Shown: positions 24,161-36,317 of the stretch, one piece after another | How positions within the stretch are numbered: the stretch's first letter is position 1 | Layout of the letters: every line of letters starts with the position of its first letter | Assembly: GCA_964036295.1 (NCBI GenBank) | Contig: OZ038471.1 | Coordinates: forward strand, 9,380,184-9,444,183 | Reading direction: 5' to 3' | DNA: 64,000 nt | Source: Plumapathes pennacea | Lineage: Eukaryota; Cnidaria; Anthozoa; Antipatharia; Myriopathidae | Program-made: the position numbers and the translations under genes | Notes under the pieces: model-generated | Told to the model about the DNA's origin: nothing | The model's database searches: none | Seen by the model: only the letters and a program-made list of their open reading frames with translations

Positions 24161-25022
24161 CGAGAATGGAGTCTAGGCTTTAAGTGAAAGACACCGGCTA
24201 GTACGGTATGATCAAAGCAGTTCACCGTGAATCGGTAAACGTGACCTCATCAAAAAGCTCTTCAACAATTTGGAGAGGAAAAATCTATGTCGAAGAACGG
24301 CCGCGGCACAAGTTTCTTGTCAGCGTCGTGGAAACTGGCGACTCCCTTTAAGCACTGTCCCTAAGTACAGCATTTGTGGGAGTCACAATTACTTCGGTGG
24401 GTTGTTTGAAGTTGAATGCTTCAACAGAGAGGGCAAATCATTCAGTTGAAGAAGATCAGGAGGCGTGAGCAATCACTGAACATGAACGGCAAAGACAGAC
24501 GAGCAGATGTATTTGTAGTGATGCAAGAGAAAGAATTTCCGATGATGTGACTGAAAAAAATGATTGAAGAATTTTCGGACGGACTTCAAATGATTGTACT
24601 ACGAGGAAGAGGCAAGAAATCGGTAAGTTTTCATTCACACAATTTTCGAGTCGCCCGTTGGAGCGTTTGTTGATTCCCTTCAAATTTGCATTTTATGCAC
24701 TAGCCGACTGACTTGGCAATTCGGACCGCCGAGCCGTTTAGGAGAATTTGTTTTTTCATCGCTGTTAGCATTCCAACATTTTTGATGAATAAAAACAACT
24801 TTTTGTAAAACTGGAGAAGTTCTATGTTATAAAACAAATAGAACAGCTTCAAGCGTACTCCGTTCAGTAATAAAGCACTTAGCAAGTGCCGAGAGCACTC
24901 AAGAAGTAGGGAGAAACGCTCGCCTAACGGCTCACGTTTCCCCCTACACTTCTTTCGTGCTCTCGTCACTTGCTGCGTGCTTTATTTCTGAACAGAGCAC
25001 GTTTGAAGCTGTTCTATTTGTT
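24007..25022 (+). mobile_element. Hairpin-ended element, family F2, copy 2
   Basis: Same start (TATAACATAGTCACGATACA), inverted internal end (CTATGTTATAA near 24832) and 3' palindrome (about 24843-25022) as copy 1. An A run of about 29 bases (24129-24157) interrupts it. It abuts family F3 on the left with no spacer, so one may have inserted into the end of the other. Confidence 0.75.
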
Positions 25023-25132
25023 AAATACACTATAGACACTTTAGACAGAATAGACATCGGATACTTCGCCAGATTCTTGCTCTATACACTTTTGACTATA
25101 TACTGTATATACAGACATTAAGAACACCAGGG

Positions 25133-26127
25133 AATAAATACATCTTATTATATGACTGTGACGTAGTTTTACCATATAAGGTCGCAACAGAGTGCCGGTA
25201 CGGGAGCGTATTACACACTTCAAATCCGTATTACACTGTAGAAAACCGGTTTGACCGGTTTAGACGCGCGCGTATCACAAATGAATCAAAGATTTTTCTG
25301 AGTGCAAGGTAAAACGGTGCAACGAAAGTCTATGACTTTTCAGATACAAGACCCTTCCATCGAAAGAAACTGTTACTGGATAATTTGTCAAGGAAGAGAA
25401 AGCACAGTTCAGTTGGTGGAAAGTGAATAATCGCCATGGACAAACGGCAGTTCTGACTCCGTAAAGTTTTCCGCACGATGCCGTCATTGTAAACACTGCA
25501 AAATGATTTTCGCCGTGTACGAACACTGTTTTGTGAGTGGTTCCTTTGCTGGAAGGGGTCTTAAACTTTCTACAACCAGGCAGGAAATCGGTGAGTTGTT
25601 AGTAATCTAACTTGACAACGTGTCGGCGGTAAAAATCCTAGTTGTGTTATGAAAGTTTCAGATTCTTCAACGTACACATTCGCTGGCTCTGTTCTTGTGT
25701 TTATTCCTTAACTACTCCGAGAAAATAAAAATCCTGTTTTGAGTACAAAGCTGCTTGCTATTGAAGAACAAAAATGTGTAAAAGTTTAAGCGAAGTGATC
25801 GATTTCAACCGCTCGAAGCACGTTTTTTCGCTGAATATTTATTCTGTCGAAGCAAGCAATTTTTCGTCTCCAGCGCATTTATCTCAGCACATTTAATCTG
25901 AATTGAACTTCGATCATTTGGTGGCATAACTTCTTTAATTTTCTCTGTCAAGATTTTTAAATCGATGACCGGATTGGAAGCTGTAAGTGAATCTTTGTGT
26001 AAATGAGTGTGCGTACATTTTGCCTGGGATTGAATGAAAACAGTTTTGCTCGAAGTCTCTGTTTTATGTTTGCTGAAATATATTTTATATAAAGGTAAAA
26101 CTACGTCACAGTCATATAATAAATCCC
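25133..26127 (+). mobile_element. Non-autonomous element, family E
   Basis: Inverted ends TTATATGACTGTGACGTAGT (from about 25145) and ACTACGTCACAGTCATATAA (to about 26122). Its first 195 bp are repeated, inverted, at window bases 1-195. The junction motif AATAAATACATCTTATT is at 25133-25149. A splice-donor-like module lies near 25575-25600 (CAGGCAGGAAATCG followed by GTGAGTTG). No gene recognised. Confidence 0.7.
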
Positions 26128-26278
26128 TCATTCGATGGTTTAGCGCGTAATACGGGCCGGCATTTTACTCGTTACTCGCATTTTTCCTTGCCCCGCGGCG
26201 GGGCTCGGAAAAATACGAGCAACTCGTAAAATACCGGCCCGTATTACGCGCTAAACCATCGAATAAGATGTATTTATT
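26128..26278. repeat. Palindrome family G
   Basis: Arms CATTCGATGGTTTAGCGCGT and ACGCGCTAAACCATCGAATA enclose GCCCCGCGGCGGGGC-like sequence. It lies exactly between family E and family F1 and ends in the shared junction motif (26262-26278, reverse orientation). Confidence 0.75.
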
Positions 26279-27586
26279 AATCGAGTGCGCGGTCTGTATC
26301 GTAAGTTATGAACCGAGTTTTTTCGTCGCCTTATGGCCCGTGCGCGCTTCGCGCGAGGGCCATAAGGCGACGAAAAATACGAGGATCCATAACTTACGGT
26401 ACGGACCAAGCAAACGAGGTTAATAAGATATTTATTATATGGCTTTAGATCTTTCGGCAAACACAAAACAAGGCCCCAACGAGTACTCGTCTCGTTTATT
26501 TAACAACATCAATCGCGATCAGGCATGAATTATATACGCACGTTTGTTTTCACAACAAATTCAGTTAACAGCTCACAATTCTACCGATTTGAAAATCTTG
26601 AAAGAAAATAAGCGTCTGTCGAACCAACTGCCTAGATAAATACTAATTTGTTCTGAGCTGAATGAAATGGCCAATAGCGTGTCAAACAACGACACTGCAG
26701 TGAACTTTATTCGGTGAACAAACTCGCCCTTGCCCGCTCGCTAAAGATTTAAAAAAACTGCAGTCTCATCTCTTTCCAGAAGAAACTGCTTTGTAACTCA
26801 GAGTTATTTTTATTCTTTTGAATAAGTTTCTTACACATACAATAATGTAGAAGGCAAAATGACACTAAAAGAAAATCATTTCATCACACACTGCGACCGA
26901 CAAATCGTTGAAAGTTATATTATTCAAAACTCACCGATAATTTTCCTGCCTCCTCATGGAGCGTTTAGGTTTCTTCCAGCAAACTAAACATCCTCAAATC
27001 ACCACGGCGTTTTTGTCCCAGTCAGCGAAATATAGAGTTCTCGTGCATTGTGAAAAATATATTTACAGTCTTCACAGTGCGCCATGACGAGCAAATATGT
27101 TTGCAAAACTTGATTCTTGCACGGTTTTAGTCATAACTGTTCACGGTGACTGTTCGCTTTTCACTTTCTTCCTGGCAAGTGTGCAAATTTTAACACAGGG
27201 GTGAAACAACTCTCCATGCTCTGAAGCACTTGTTGTCAATGACGGCTGAGGTCGCAAGCAATGTTTTCCTCGGATGTTTTCCTTCTTCGTAACGGTCATT
27301 TTCCAAGATTGTAAGATTTCCCCGATCACCATAACTTAACAGTGAGTATCCGGAACGTTTAAACTTCCCACTGCATTTCTGGGCCTTTTATGACAAACGT
27401 TTAGCAACTTTTCGAGTAATCATTTGCGATCCACATGTGCAAACTGATTTTGCGGTCCGTACAGTAAGTTATGGACTGGTAAAATTGACCAATCAGAACG
27501 TGCGTAAAATCAATTTGCGGTCCGTACAGGATAGTATGGACCGGTAAATTAACCAATCGTAGCGTGCGTAGTATCAGTGCCATATA
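26279..27586 (-). mobile_element. Hairpin-ended element, family F1, copy 2
   Basis: Inverted relative to copy 1 (4842-6164) and highly similar along its length. The palindrome is at about 26281-26436, and the terminal TATATGGCACTGATACTACG ends at 27586, followed by ATAAA (reverse of the TTTAT duplication). The right boundary is clear; the left one is blurred by palindrome G. Confidence 0.75.
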
Positions 27587-27624
27587 ATAAACAAAATATA
27601 TACCATTTAAGAATTGGTTCATGC

Positions 27625-27938
27625 TTAGAGCCGTTTTCGGATGACTTTCGAAAACCAAAACCAAAGTAATCACACAGGCCAATCACAGAGACTGAGAGAA
27701 AACAGTTCAACCAAGCAGAAGCCAAAGTAATTTGCGTTTGGTCTTGCGTTTGGTTTTACTTTCCAATCAGCAGTGCGAGTACACGCCATCGCTTGCGTGA
27801 GAAGTGTTTGGTTTTGGTTTTGTTCCTGATTGGCTGAGCATGCTGACAAACTCGTGTGGACCAATCCGAAAGCGAAGCAAACGCAAAACCAAAGCAATCA
27901 CACAATTACTTTCGACAGTCATCCGAAAACCGCTCTAA
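27625..27938. mobile_element. MITE in the left arm of a foldback
   Basis: Ends TTAGAGCCGTTTTCGGATGA and TCATCCGAAAACCGCTCTAA. The interior is full of AACCAAAACCAAAG and its complement. The duplication is uncertain because TTA/TAA can be read as part of the inverted ends. Confidence 0.65.
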
Positions 27939-28004
27939 CGTGTGTCTATCGAGTTCTGGATGCACGCGGGAAGTTGGGAGAACACGAGAGAAGCGTAAGA
28001 GCTA

Positions 28005-28236
28005 CAATCATGGTCAAAATTGTTGGGACGATTTCAAGTTTACCCCCTCCCCCCCATTCAATGTTGGGTAGTTGAGCATGGTTCGGCTTATAGCTGCACC
28101 ACGGGGCAACATTGAATGGAGGGGAGGGGGAGGGACTTGAAAACAAGAAATATGAGACCCCCATAGGTTGTACGGATTTACATTGTGCTCCGGATGTGCG
28201 TAAGAGGAGCGTCCCAACGACTTTTGACCATGATTG
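28005..28236. mobile_element. TA-flanked MITE with G/C-rich core, copy 1
   Basis: Ends CAATCATGGTCAAAATTGTT and AACGACTTTTGACCATGATTG, flanked by TA (28003-28004, 28237-28238), as in Tc1/mariner-type MITEs. Inside, CCCCCTCCCCCCC and GGAGGGGAGGGGGAGGG flank inverted CATTCAATGTTG/CAACATTGAATG. A relative lies at 51546-51798. Confidence 0.75.
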
Positions 28237-28429
28237 TAGCTTCACGAGTGCTCTCCCAACTTCCCAAGTGCATCCAAAACTCGATAGACGCACAGCTAAA
28301 AGCATGAACCAATTCTTTTATAACATAGGCACACGAAATTACGAGCGGAAAGCAAATTTTCATTTCTGATTGAATGCAAAATTCTCTTTCGACGCGCAAA
28401 AGGAAGAACAAACTTTCTCATTGGCTGAT

Positions 28430-29235
28430 TGAAAACACGCCACAACTTACAAACATTTCTGTCATCTAAAAGTTGATGAGAGTCGATGAAAAAGATGTCG
28501 TTTAATCGACGAAAACATTGAAAGTACTGTTAACCTGGCGTGCCGAAAGCCAGCAGCCTGCGGTGACTTTAGAATTTGACAATGTAAATGTTTTGAACGG
28601 TACAATTGTTGAAGATGAACGCAGGAAATTCAAGTCACCGCTTCAAAACAACGTGAGATTCACCTTGAACTATGGCAGACAATGTGGGTCTGGAAAATCA
28701 AAGTGATCCGTCAAAGAATGTGAACAATCACCACAAACAAAAGAGATAGAAATGTTTGCTGAGCGGACTTGTTTGTTATTCGAGCTTCCAGCAAACTGTA
28801 CTGTAAACACTGCAAGTATGGCGGTTTTCGGAATGAATGAACATCGTTTCATTTCAAAACCATTGAAGGCTTGACGGATATTTATCTTTGCTGTGATGGA
28901 TTTCACTGTCCATGAAAATTAAGCCGTCGAGAAATAGGTGAGTTTTGATTCATACAATTTTCTGTGCCGACCGTTGAAATACAGGATGTTTCAGACTTGA
29001 TTACTGATTTCCTTTGGGTGCCGGTGTGACTCCATGTATTACAATTTTCTTCAGAAAATAAAGCGATTTTCTTCTGAGTTGTAAAGTGTCTGTTAATTTT
29101 TAAACGAGGAAAGCTAGAAAATTTCGAAAGGAAGCGGCATTTGCTCACGTCATATTATTGAGCACGGGCATGCACGATAAAGTTATGGAGCACGCTCTTC
29201 GACCAATCAGAACGTGGCTTATATCGTGACTGTTA
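28430..29235. other. Degraded repeat region
   Basis: No gene. A splice-donor-like module (GTCGAGAAATAG followed by GTGAGTTTTG, near 28930-28948) matches that of families F1, F2 and E. Bases 29155-29228 match the family F2 left end on the minus strand (GATATAAGCCACGTTCTGAT) and are cut at 29236 by Helitron D. Confidence 0.5.
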
Positions 29236-32200
29236 TCCCCGAGCGAAGCGAGGGTAACAATCATGACGCTAGTGCAGCAAAATCGTCTTATTTGAAGACT
29301 CCAAGTGTGTCGCTATCTCGAAATTTAATGTTCGTGTGTGTGTGTGGTACGACCTCGTCCCCAGGGCCATCCGCGTCGAGCGACCACTGCAGGCGAGGTT
29401 ACATCGGCAGCTTAACTGTAAACTGCCATTTTCTTGTTGACATGCGGTAGAGTACGAACGGAAGTGATTTTGTACAACAAGATGCAGATACAAGGCCAAG
29501 CAGCTCGACGGACGGCTGTAAACTGCCCGGATATTTTGCCAGTATATGGGAGGCAAGCTTGCTAGCCGTGAAACGGATTCTTTAAGGCATCGATTGGCCG
29601 ACCTGAACACAGTCCCAGACGCCAGTATTGTGTTAAAACGCAGACACTTCTTCAGAAAGAAATAGCAAAATACAGTTGGTGGAAATCGAACAATCATCGT
29701 GGCAAATTTCACCTTTTACAATAACAGGAATGTAGTTTTCAGAATCCAAGTTTGACAAGATGACAACACACAATACAATGGAAAATGGAATTTTCGTACT
29801 GCATGGGGAATGCTCTATACAGTGTATTTTGAAATCATTGAAGACGTAAACAATGGTTTTTTGGGTTTTGTTTCCTTTGCTGGAAAAGAGCTAAAGCTAT
29901 GGTGAGTTTTGAGAAATTACATGAATTAACGTACAGTACGCTTGTGCTATTTTAAAGTCGTGTTATCATTATGGTATTTCAACAATCGCCGTATATTTTG
30001 TCGTTTGATGCTCCGGGAACTGTGATGAAGGCCAAGTAGGATTATATTGTGATCTTTTCACTAATTTTCAAAGCTATTTCAGAGTGCCTTCGTGCAAGAT
30101 TGTGTCATCCGAATCCTGACATATTTGCATACTAGAAATACGATAATCGCAGATACCCCCTCACTCCGCCATTGATGGGACTTTTACTTTGGTAACTCCC
30201 AACAACAGTAGCCTTTGTTTTACCGAAATGTCGACTCAATCTTTTCTTCGAACTCAAGTGCTACACGCAAAGGAAGGAGAAAAAGAATGGTGTGTTATAC
30301 TTTTGCGTTGAAAAAAGAATCGATTGCGTGACGAAGTACGTATTTCCCACGGTCGGCACGTCAAATTAATTCATACAGTCTGCCAAGCACGTTCTCAAAA
30401 TTTAACACTCAAAGTTTGAAGTTGGTAAAAAAGGAACACTGATTTTCTAATTTTGAATTCATAGGCAGTACAATTAAATAGGCTTCCTGTGCGATTTGGT
30501 TTTACTCTGGAAGGCATTCACCAGACTCAGGCATGCATATTTAATAGGCTCGAATTGTTTTGTATGTGAACCCACTCAAAACAGCAAGATTTCTCCCAGA
30601 ATCAAAGCAAAACTTGAACAGTTTACTTCAAATTATACACGGGCTTCAGACCCAGTAATACTTCTAAGGGCTTGTGAACGATTCTCGCTGCAATCACCGC
30701 GTGTCAGATTACAGAAAAATAAGACATCTGACTAAATCATTCAAGGCTCCAAGTTCCGATTGCTCTGAGCGAATACGGTAGCCGAAACAGGCGACAGAAG
30801 CGTAGTAAAACAATACTTCGAAGGAAAATGATCAGCATACAGATTTTAATACATTCTTGAAACAAGCTATACGGGATAGAATACATTTGTCACGGTGATT
30901 GTTCGATTTCCACTGACTAACCTTTGTTGCTTGTCCTTTCTAAATAAGTATCTGAGTTTAACACAAAACGGCGTCTGAAGCTCCCGATTTGCTTTCAAGC
31001 GCTGTTCCCTTTGCGGAGTTGTCTGTGTTACCCGCTTCTGTTCATGTCGCTTTTGGTCGGCATTCATGCGCTGTTGTCTTTGCGGAGTCTTCTATTCGGC
31101 CCGCTTTTTCTCCTGAAGGTCTCGATTCGCTTTCAAGCGCTATTCTCTTTGTGGAGTTGTCTGTGTTACCCGCTTCTCTTCATGTCGCTTTCGATCGGCA
31201 TTCATGCGCTGTTTTCTCTGCGGAGTCTTTTCTTCGGTCCGCTTTTGCCTGTTCCCTTCTCTTTTGAAGACGAGCTTCGGGAGACCATTCTGTTTCAAGT
31301 TTTCTAGTTTTCAAATTCATTTTCGTGAATGCAGTTACGTACAGTTGTTGCTTTGTTCAAATATTTCTTAAAAGCATGGCGGTGACGCTAGTCGATAGCC
31401 TTATTTGGACATTGCCTTAGGCACCTGGCCTAAAAAGGTCGCATCGCACAAACAAACACACACACAAACACACAAATACACGAACATTAGATTTCGAGAT
31501 GGCGACGCGCTTGGAGTCTTCAAATGAGCCGACTATGTTGCATTAGCGTCGTAAATATTTCCCTCACTTCGTTCGGGGATAAATTTCGCTGACAGTCTGA
31601 TACATGCTGTGAGGTTTTCTCGCCGTGTTTGTTGGCACACTATATTAAGGATGAAATGTAACCGGATTGAAGTGCTTTTGCTTTCTGAAGGCTATTAAAG
31701 TAGAAAATACTCGCTTTCCAAATTAAACAATTACAGTCTATTGTAAATTATTGTCTGTGGACCTTGTGGACCTTGTGGACCCTGTCAATCGGACCTTGTA
31801 TTATTTAGTGGCCGGGTTTACTCGCTCAATACAATCGGACCTTGTATTATTTAGTGACTTGATTTCTTTTTTCTGTCAAAGATTTTAAAATCGTCAAATG
31901 CGGTTTGAAAAGTTGTTGTGTTAAAAATTGAATCCTTGCCAAAATTCACACGGTTCCGAGACTTCGAAAGCGTGTAAACAAGCGAATCGCTTGACGGTTC
32001 TAAATTTGTTACACTCGAAGAAGCGTATTAAATTGATGAAGTTAAAAAATAATAATAAAAAAAAAAACATACACGTATGTGGTTAGGATATAGCGTTGGC
32101 TGGAGAAATCGCGGCTTTTCTTGAAATTCTTAAAAGTTTTGGTGTCCAAGATCGACTTTGCTTGGCTTTCAAGCCTCGGGAGTATTCTGTAGTTGCGTAT

Positions 32201-32463
32201 AAATGTTGTCTCAGCGAATTCTGGAGTTCACCTAGTGTCTACGAAAATTACAGACTGTGCACGTTGTCTGAAGTAAACCGAGACTACCGTGCGACAAAGA
32301 TTTTTTTAGCGGCCGACTGGTGATGTCGCTACACAGCCATGGTTTGCAAAAAAAAAAAAAAAAAAAAAAATTAGATAATCTCCGAACGGAAAATAAACAA
32401 GAATCCTGCTTTCCGAAAACCCACTACAGAGCAAGGGGACATCTGCGATTATCGTGTTTCTAG
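29236..32463 (+). mobile_element. Helitron D, containing Helitron C
   Basis: The 5' end TCCCCGAGCGAAGCGAGGGT follows A at 29235, and the first 120 bp match Helitron B. A matching 3' end (TGCGATTATCGTGTTTCTAG) finishes at 32463 before T. Helitron C (30132-31579, opposite strand) lies inside. Pairing these two ends as one element is an inference. The interior has a splice-donor-like module near 29895-29915, an A run (about 32348-32370) and an unassigned frame at 32096-32323. Confidence 0.55.
30132..31579 (-). mobile_element. Helitron C, non-autonomous
   Basis: Minus-strand 5' end TCCCCGAACGAAGTGAGGGA at 31579, 3' end CGATTATCGTATTTCTAG at 30132, and A/T insertion site. The Rep N-terminal scrap at 30867-31260 retains the TPQREQRLKANRELQ repeat with stops. 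(CACAAA)-type simple repeat at about 31445-31485. Confidence 0.8.
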
Positions 32464-35400
32464 TAAAGATATATATTGTATATATATATAACAATATACG
32501 TAATGGTAGTATATATAAGCACTATATAAAGTATTCATTTAAACTGTATATTTTGCAATCCCGGCCTTACTCAATTCCATCCAACGCAGTTATATGAAAG
32601 ATGGCGGACCGGAGCGCTGTTACTCGTATCCAGACCCGATCCAGACAAATACAATCAAAGCAGCGTCGCCGCTGAAAGGTCGCCCATTTCTTGTCAATCG
32701 ATAGGTTGTCGACACTTGCTAGCTAGGGTATACTTTTCTACTACTTAATGAGGCAGAGACAACTTCGATAATTGTTTGCAAAAGTTAGTTTGGGATTGGC
32801 TATATAAGAATGAAACATTTTTTTCGAATATTTTTCAAAAAGGACTGAAAACAGCAAATCAAAGCAGCAAGGCAGCTCTAAGCTCGCGAATTTGTGAAAG
32901 TTACTTTTGCGGCTTAAGGTCACATTTTATAATTTGCTCAATTTTTGGTATGTGGAAGTTTGGAACCGTTTCCGCGGGCCTCCACTTTTGCTAAACTGAG
33001 TATTCGAACAAGTCTTAGTTTCAAAAACCCCCCATTTATAAGGCGGCAGAGAGTGAAAACTATATGTGGCACTCGAAATGAGCGAATTTAGATTTATCTC
33101 CAAAACACTGCAGCAATCATTTAGTACTCTGAACCGTGATGGGACTTCCCAAGCCGGCAAAGAAAAACATACGTTCGCAAAGCGTACGTGAAGCTATTTG
33201 CTAGTTGATGATAGTCTATGATAGGTAGTTCGTGTTACAATGGGGCACGAACTATCATCGAATATTATCACCGTTTGATCGGGGTTTTACACTATGTTCT
33301 ACTATGCCAGCTACGTACTATGCATGATCAAACACAAATGCACAAACATGACACTTTATTATATGATTATTTTGAGCTGATCGACATAAAAGGAGGAAAG
33401 TATAGCTTGCCAAAATAGTTCAAGTCGTTCTGTAAATTTCTGCGAGGTAAGCCAGACTTTGACTCGTTATAGTAGTTTCGTATTAACGTAACACACTCCA
33501 GCCAAACAAACCTGTTTCTCGTGCTCTTCGAACGGTGGTGAAATAGATTCACAATAGATTGCCTCACTGAAAGCCCTGTGACCTCTTGGGTTTCTCGTGA
33601 TCACGAGTTTGTCATGAACCAGCCTTCGCCGCCCAGTCATTGTTTCTTCAACTAATAGTGAAGTTCGTGTACAATCGGCAATTCAGTGCTTCCTTTCAGT
33701 GGTTCCGAATATCAACGCGCGACCATTTATCGATCCTCATCTTACTTACGCACCTGATAGCGTTTCTTCGAAGCAGTAGACACAAGAACTGACTTGCATC
33801 TGGAGTCCGGACAAATAGAATCAAAGCAGCAAGGCAGCTGTAAGCTCGCGAATTTGTAAAAAGTACTTTTGTGGGAGTGGGTATTTAATAGAACTGGCTC
33901 AAGGCCACATCGTAATCAAAGCAATGATGCCGCTGTAAGGTCGGCTATCTTTTTGATTGGCAGACTTTGGTTGTGGTCTAGTTCGTACAACAGGCTTGTG
34001 TCTTAACTGCTCTAAAGTAGGGATTGCCTTGAGTGAATATAGTGGTAAAGTGATGTCACAAAAAATATCGGAATATGGATTTTAGACAATTGTGTGGAAT
34101 GCCCTGTCTAAAAACGGTCACACAAAAAATTAGCTCTTTAGCGCATTGAACAGCTGAGATGTGGGCTATTGAAGTTCAAATTGCTCAATACTAAACCCTC
34201 CTATTTGCTGTTAATGGTTCCTTTGATTTAGAACTGATGCTAAATAAGAGAGTTTAGTATGGAGCTATCTGGTTGCTGTCAGTAGGGCTAGCGATTTGAA
34301 ACTTTGCACACGTTTGTGCAGCAGCTGTGTATGTTTAGAGATTCGAATGGAAAATTTTGCAAAATAAGACGTCATGCTTTACCACTGTGTAGGGCAACAC
34401 GCTTGCACTTAATCAAGCGTAACATGCATATTTAATGAGGCAATCGGCTCAGCTCAGAGAGTCAAATAACTTCTCGTAAACCTCAAAGTGGCCTAATCCT
34501 CTCAACTCAAAGCGAACATTGACAGGATATATTCTAAAGTGCACAAACCTTGCCCGCTTTACCGGTGTTCAAATCATTTTGAGCGGCGTAACTTCCTTCC
34601 AAGCGGTATACATATTCACGGGTTTCGGGTTCGGGTTTCAAATGAAGACGAATACAAAATGCTTTTTCAAGAGTGAAGTTTATTATAGTCACATGAATGA
34701 CCTGTCATAGAAGGTTCACATATTTACGGTCTCGGTAATCTGATGAAACAGATAAATATTAACCGGATAACTGAATACATACATACGTACAATAATGTGT
34801 TGTTTTCTTGCATAGTTCGTTCGAGCGAACTCTTAATAATTGTAACTCATTATCAACGAAGAACACCAAAGTAACCTTTCGTTCAAGGGCTTCGGCATAC
34901 ACAATATACTTCAAGTCTTCTGGTAAGTTATCCAGGCAAATTTAAACTGAGGAATGTAAACAACTAAATCGCGCGCATCCACTGCACAATGAGTGTCGAT
35001 AGAGATGAACGCGGGTTCCTGTGTACGGTCAACCGAATGAAACATTCACACAAAATGATAACTGCACGATCGATATAAAGTCCGTACCGTTACGCCAGTA
35101 TGAAATGTTGTTTTCACACAGAGTTTATCAGGAAAATCGGGTGATGGTATCGGCCAAGAGCAAGTATAAACCTCTGGAGCATCTTCTGCATTCATACTTT
35201 CACCAAAAGCCGTGATTAAAAAGTCGTATAATTCCATGCCTTTAAAGTCAATCGATCTCTTGAAATGTATTTCATCATGCGTGATCGTGCCCAAATTTGG
35301 AATAAACTTCCTAATTTGGAAGTCTATTGTTGACACAGATGACGGACGGACTGACTGACTGACGGTCTAACTGACGGTGTCGTGGCCACAATAAGGTCGT

Positions 35401-36300
35401 GCTTCTCACTTTCGTGAGACGCCGACCTTAAAAATTGCTCAATTTTAGGTATGTGGAAGTTCGCATCCGTTTCTGCAGGCCTCCACTTTTGCTGAACCGC
35501 GTATTCGATTTAGTCTCAGTTTTGAAAACCCTCATATACAAGGCGGCGGAGGGTGAAAATTATAAACTTAAGATGCTTGAATTGGGAGAATTTCAATTCC
35601 TTCACTGAGTGCCAAATCTTTGAACTGGAAGGAGACCTTCCAGAGTCGCACTGAAAAAAGTCTATCCGTGACTTCATTACTCGTGTCATGCACAGCTTAT
35701 GTTCAACATCTACAAATTCATCAGAGGACATGATACTCCAGCCTGGGCTGCATTCAAACTAAATACGTGCTTAAAGAAACACGCCTTTCTTCTTTTGGCT
35801 GAGTTTCAAGTTGAATAAGTTTAAGTGAAATCTGATAACTTGTTGACATTACTTGCGTTTTTGGTCAAATTCATTTTCGAATTCTTCTTCTTCCAGTTCC
35901 CTATAGCATTTTTCATTGCTGGTGAAAACTATGCAAAGCAAAGCAACTATAATCAAACGATAGAAATATTTCGACAAGCGAAGTGGCTCAGGGCTGTGAG
36001 TGGTCACGGGTATTTCAACTTTGACTTACGCTTGTCAAACAACCGAGAATTTACCAAAACCTCTGTGATAATGGTTCTGAAGTGCAGCAGATCTACTGGC
36101 AATTAAGGAATACAATGATAACAATCAAAATAACTCCAGAAAACGTCTTCCCATCTCTTCGTTTCTTCATGCGTATTCGCTGATGCTCAAATTTCAAAGG
36201 CAATTGTTGACACAGCATGATGGACTGACGCAGTCTTAACTGCAATAAGGTGGGATGCTTAAAAATGCGTTTGCGTAATTCTCACGCCCTGCGTTTGTAC
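32464..36300. other. Repeat-derived region without a recognisable gene
   Basis: AT-rich start (32464-32560). A block AATTTTTGGTATGTGGAAGT ... CCTCCACTTTTGCTAAACTG at about 32860-33065 recurs at 35434-35575. Its upstream piece (AATCAAAGCAGCAAGGCAGC) recurs at about 33815-33870. A strongly duplicated GACGGACGGACTGACTGAC tract sits at 35341-35380. The frames here lack family features. These look like fragments of one or more diverged interspersed repeats. Confidence 0.45.
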
Positions 36301-36317
36301 TAATCTATACACCATAT

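Larger units (their letters stand above)
27606..28318. mobile_element. Foldback element containing two MITEs
   Basis: Outer arms AAGAATTGGTTCATGCTT (left) and AAGCATGAACCAATTCTT (right) continue inward as CTATCGAGTTCTGGATGCAC and GTGCATCCAAAACTCGATAG. The left arm is interrupted by a 314-bp MITE (27625-27938) and the centre by another (28005-28236). The inner arm sequence matches the foldback at 20808-20984. Confidence 0.75.

Noticed and set aside
27401-27682. Similar short frames at 4845-5027 and 27401-27682
   Set aside because: Similarity comes from two copies of the same non-coding element (family F1), not from protein conservation.
35046-35336. 96-codon minus-strand frame
   Set aside because: Some protein-like composition but no recognised motif, no splice support and repeat-rich surroundings.
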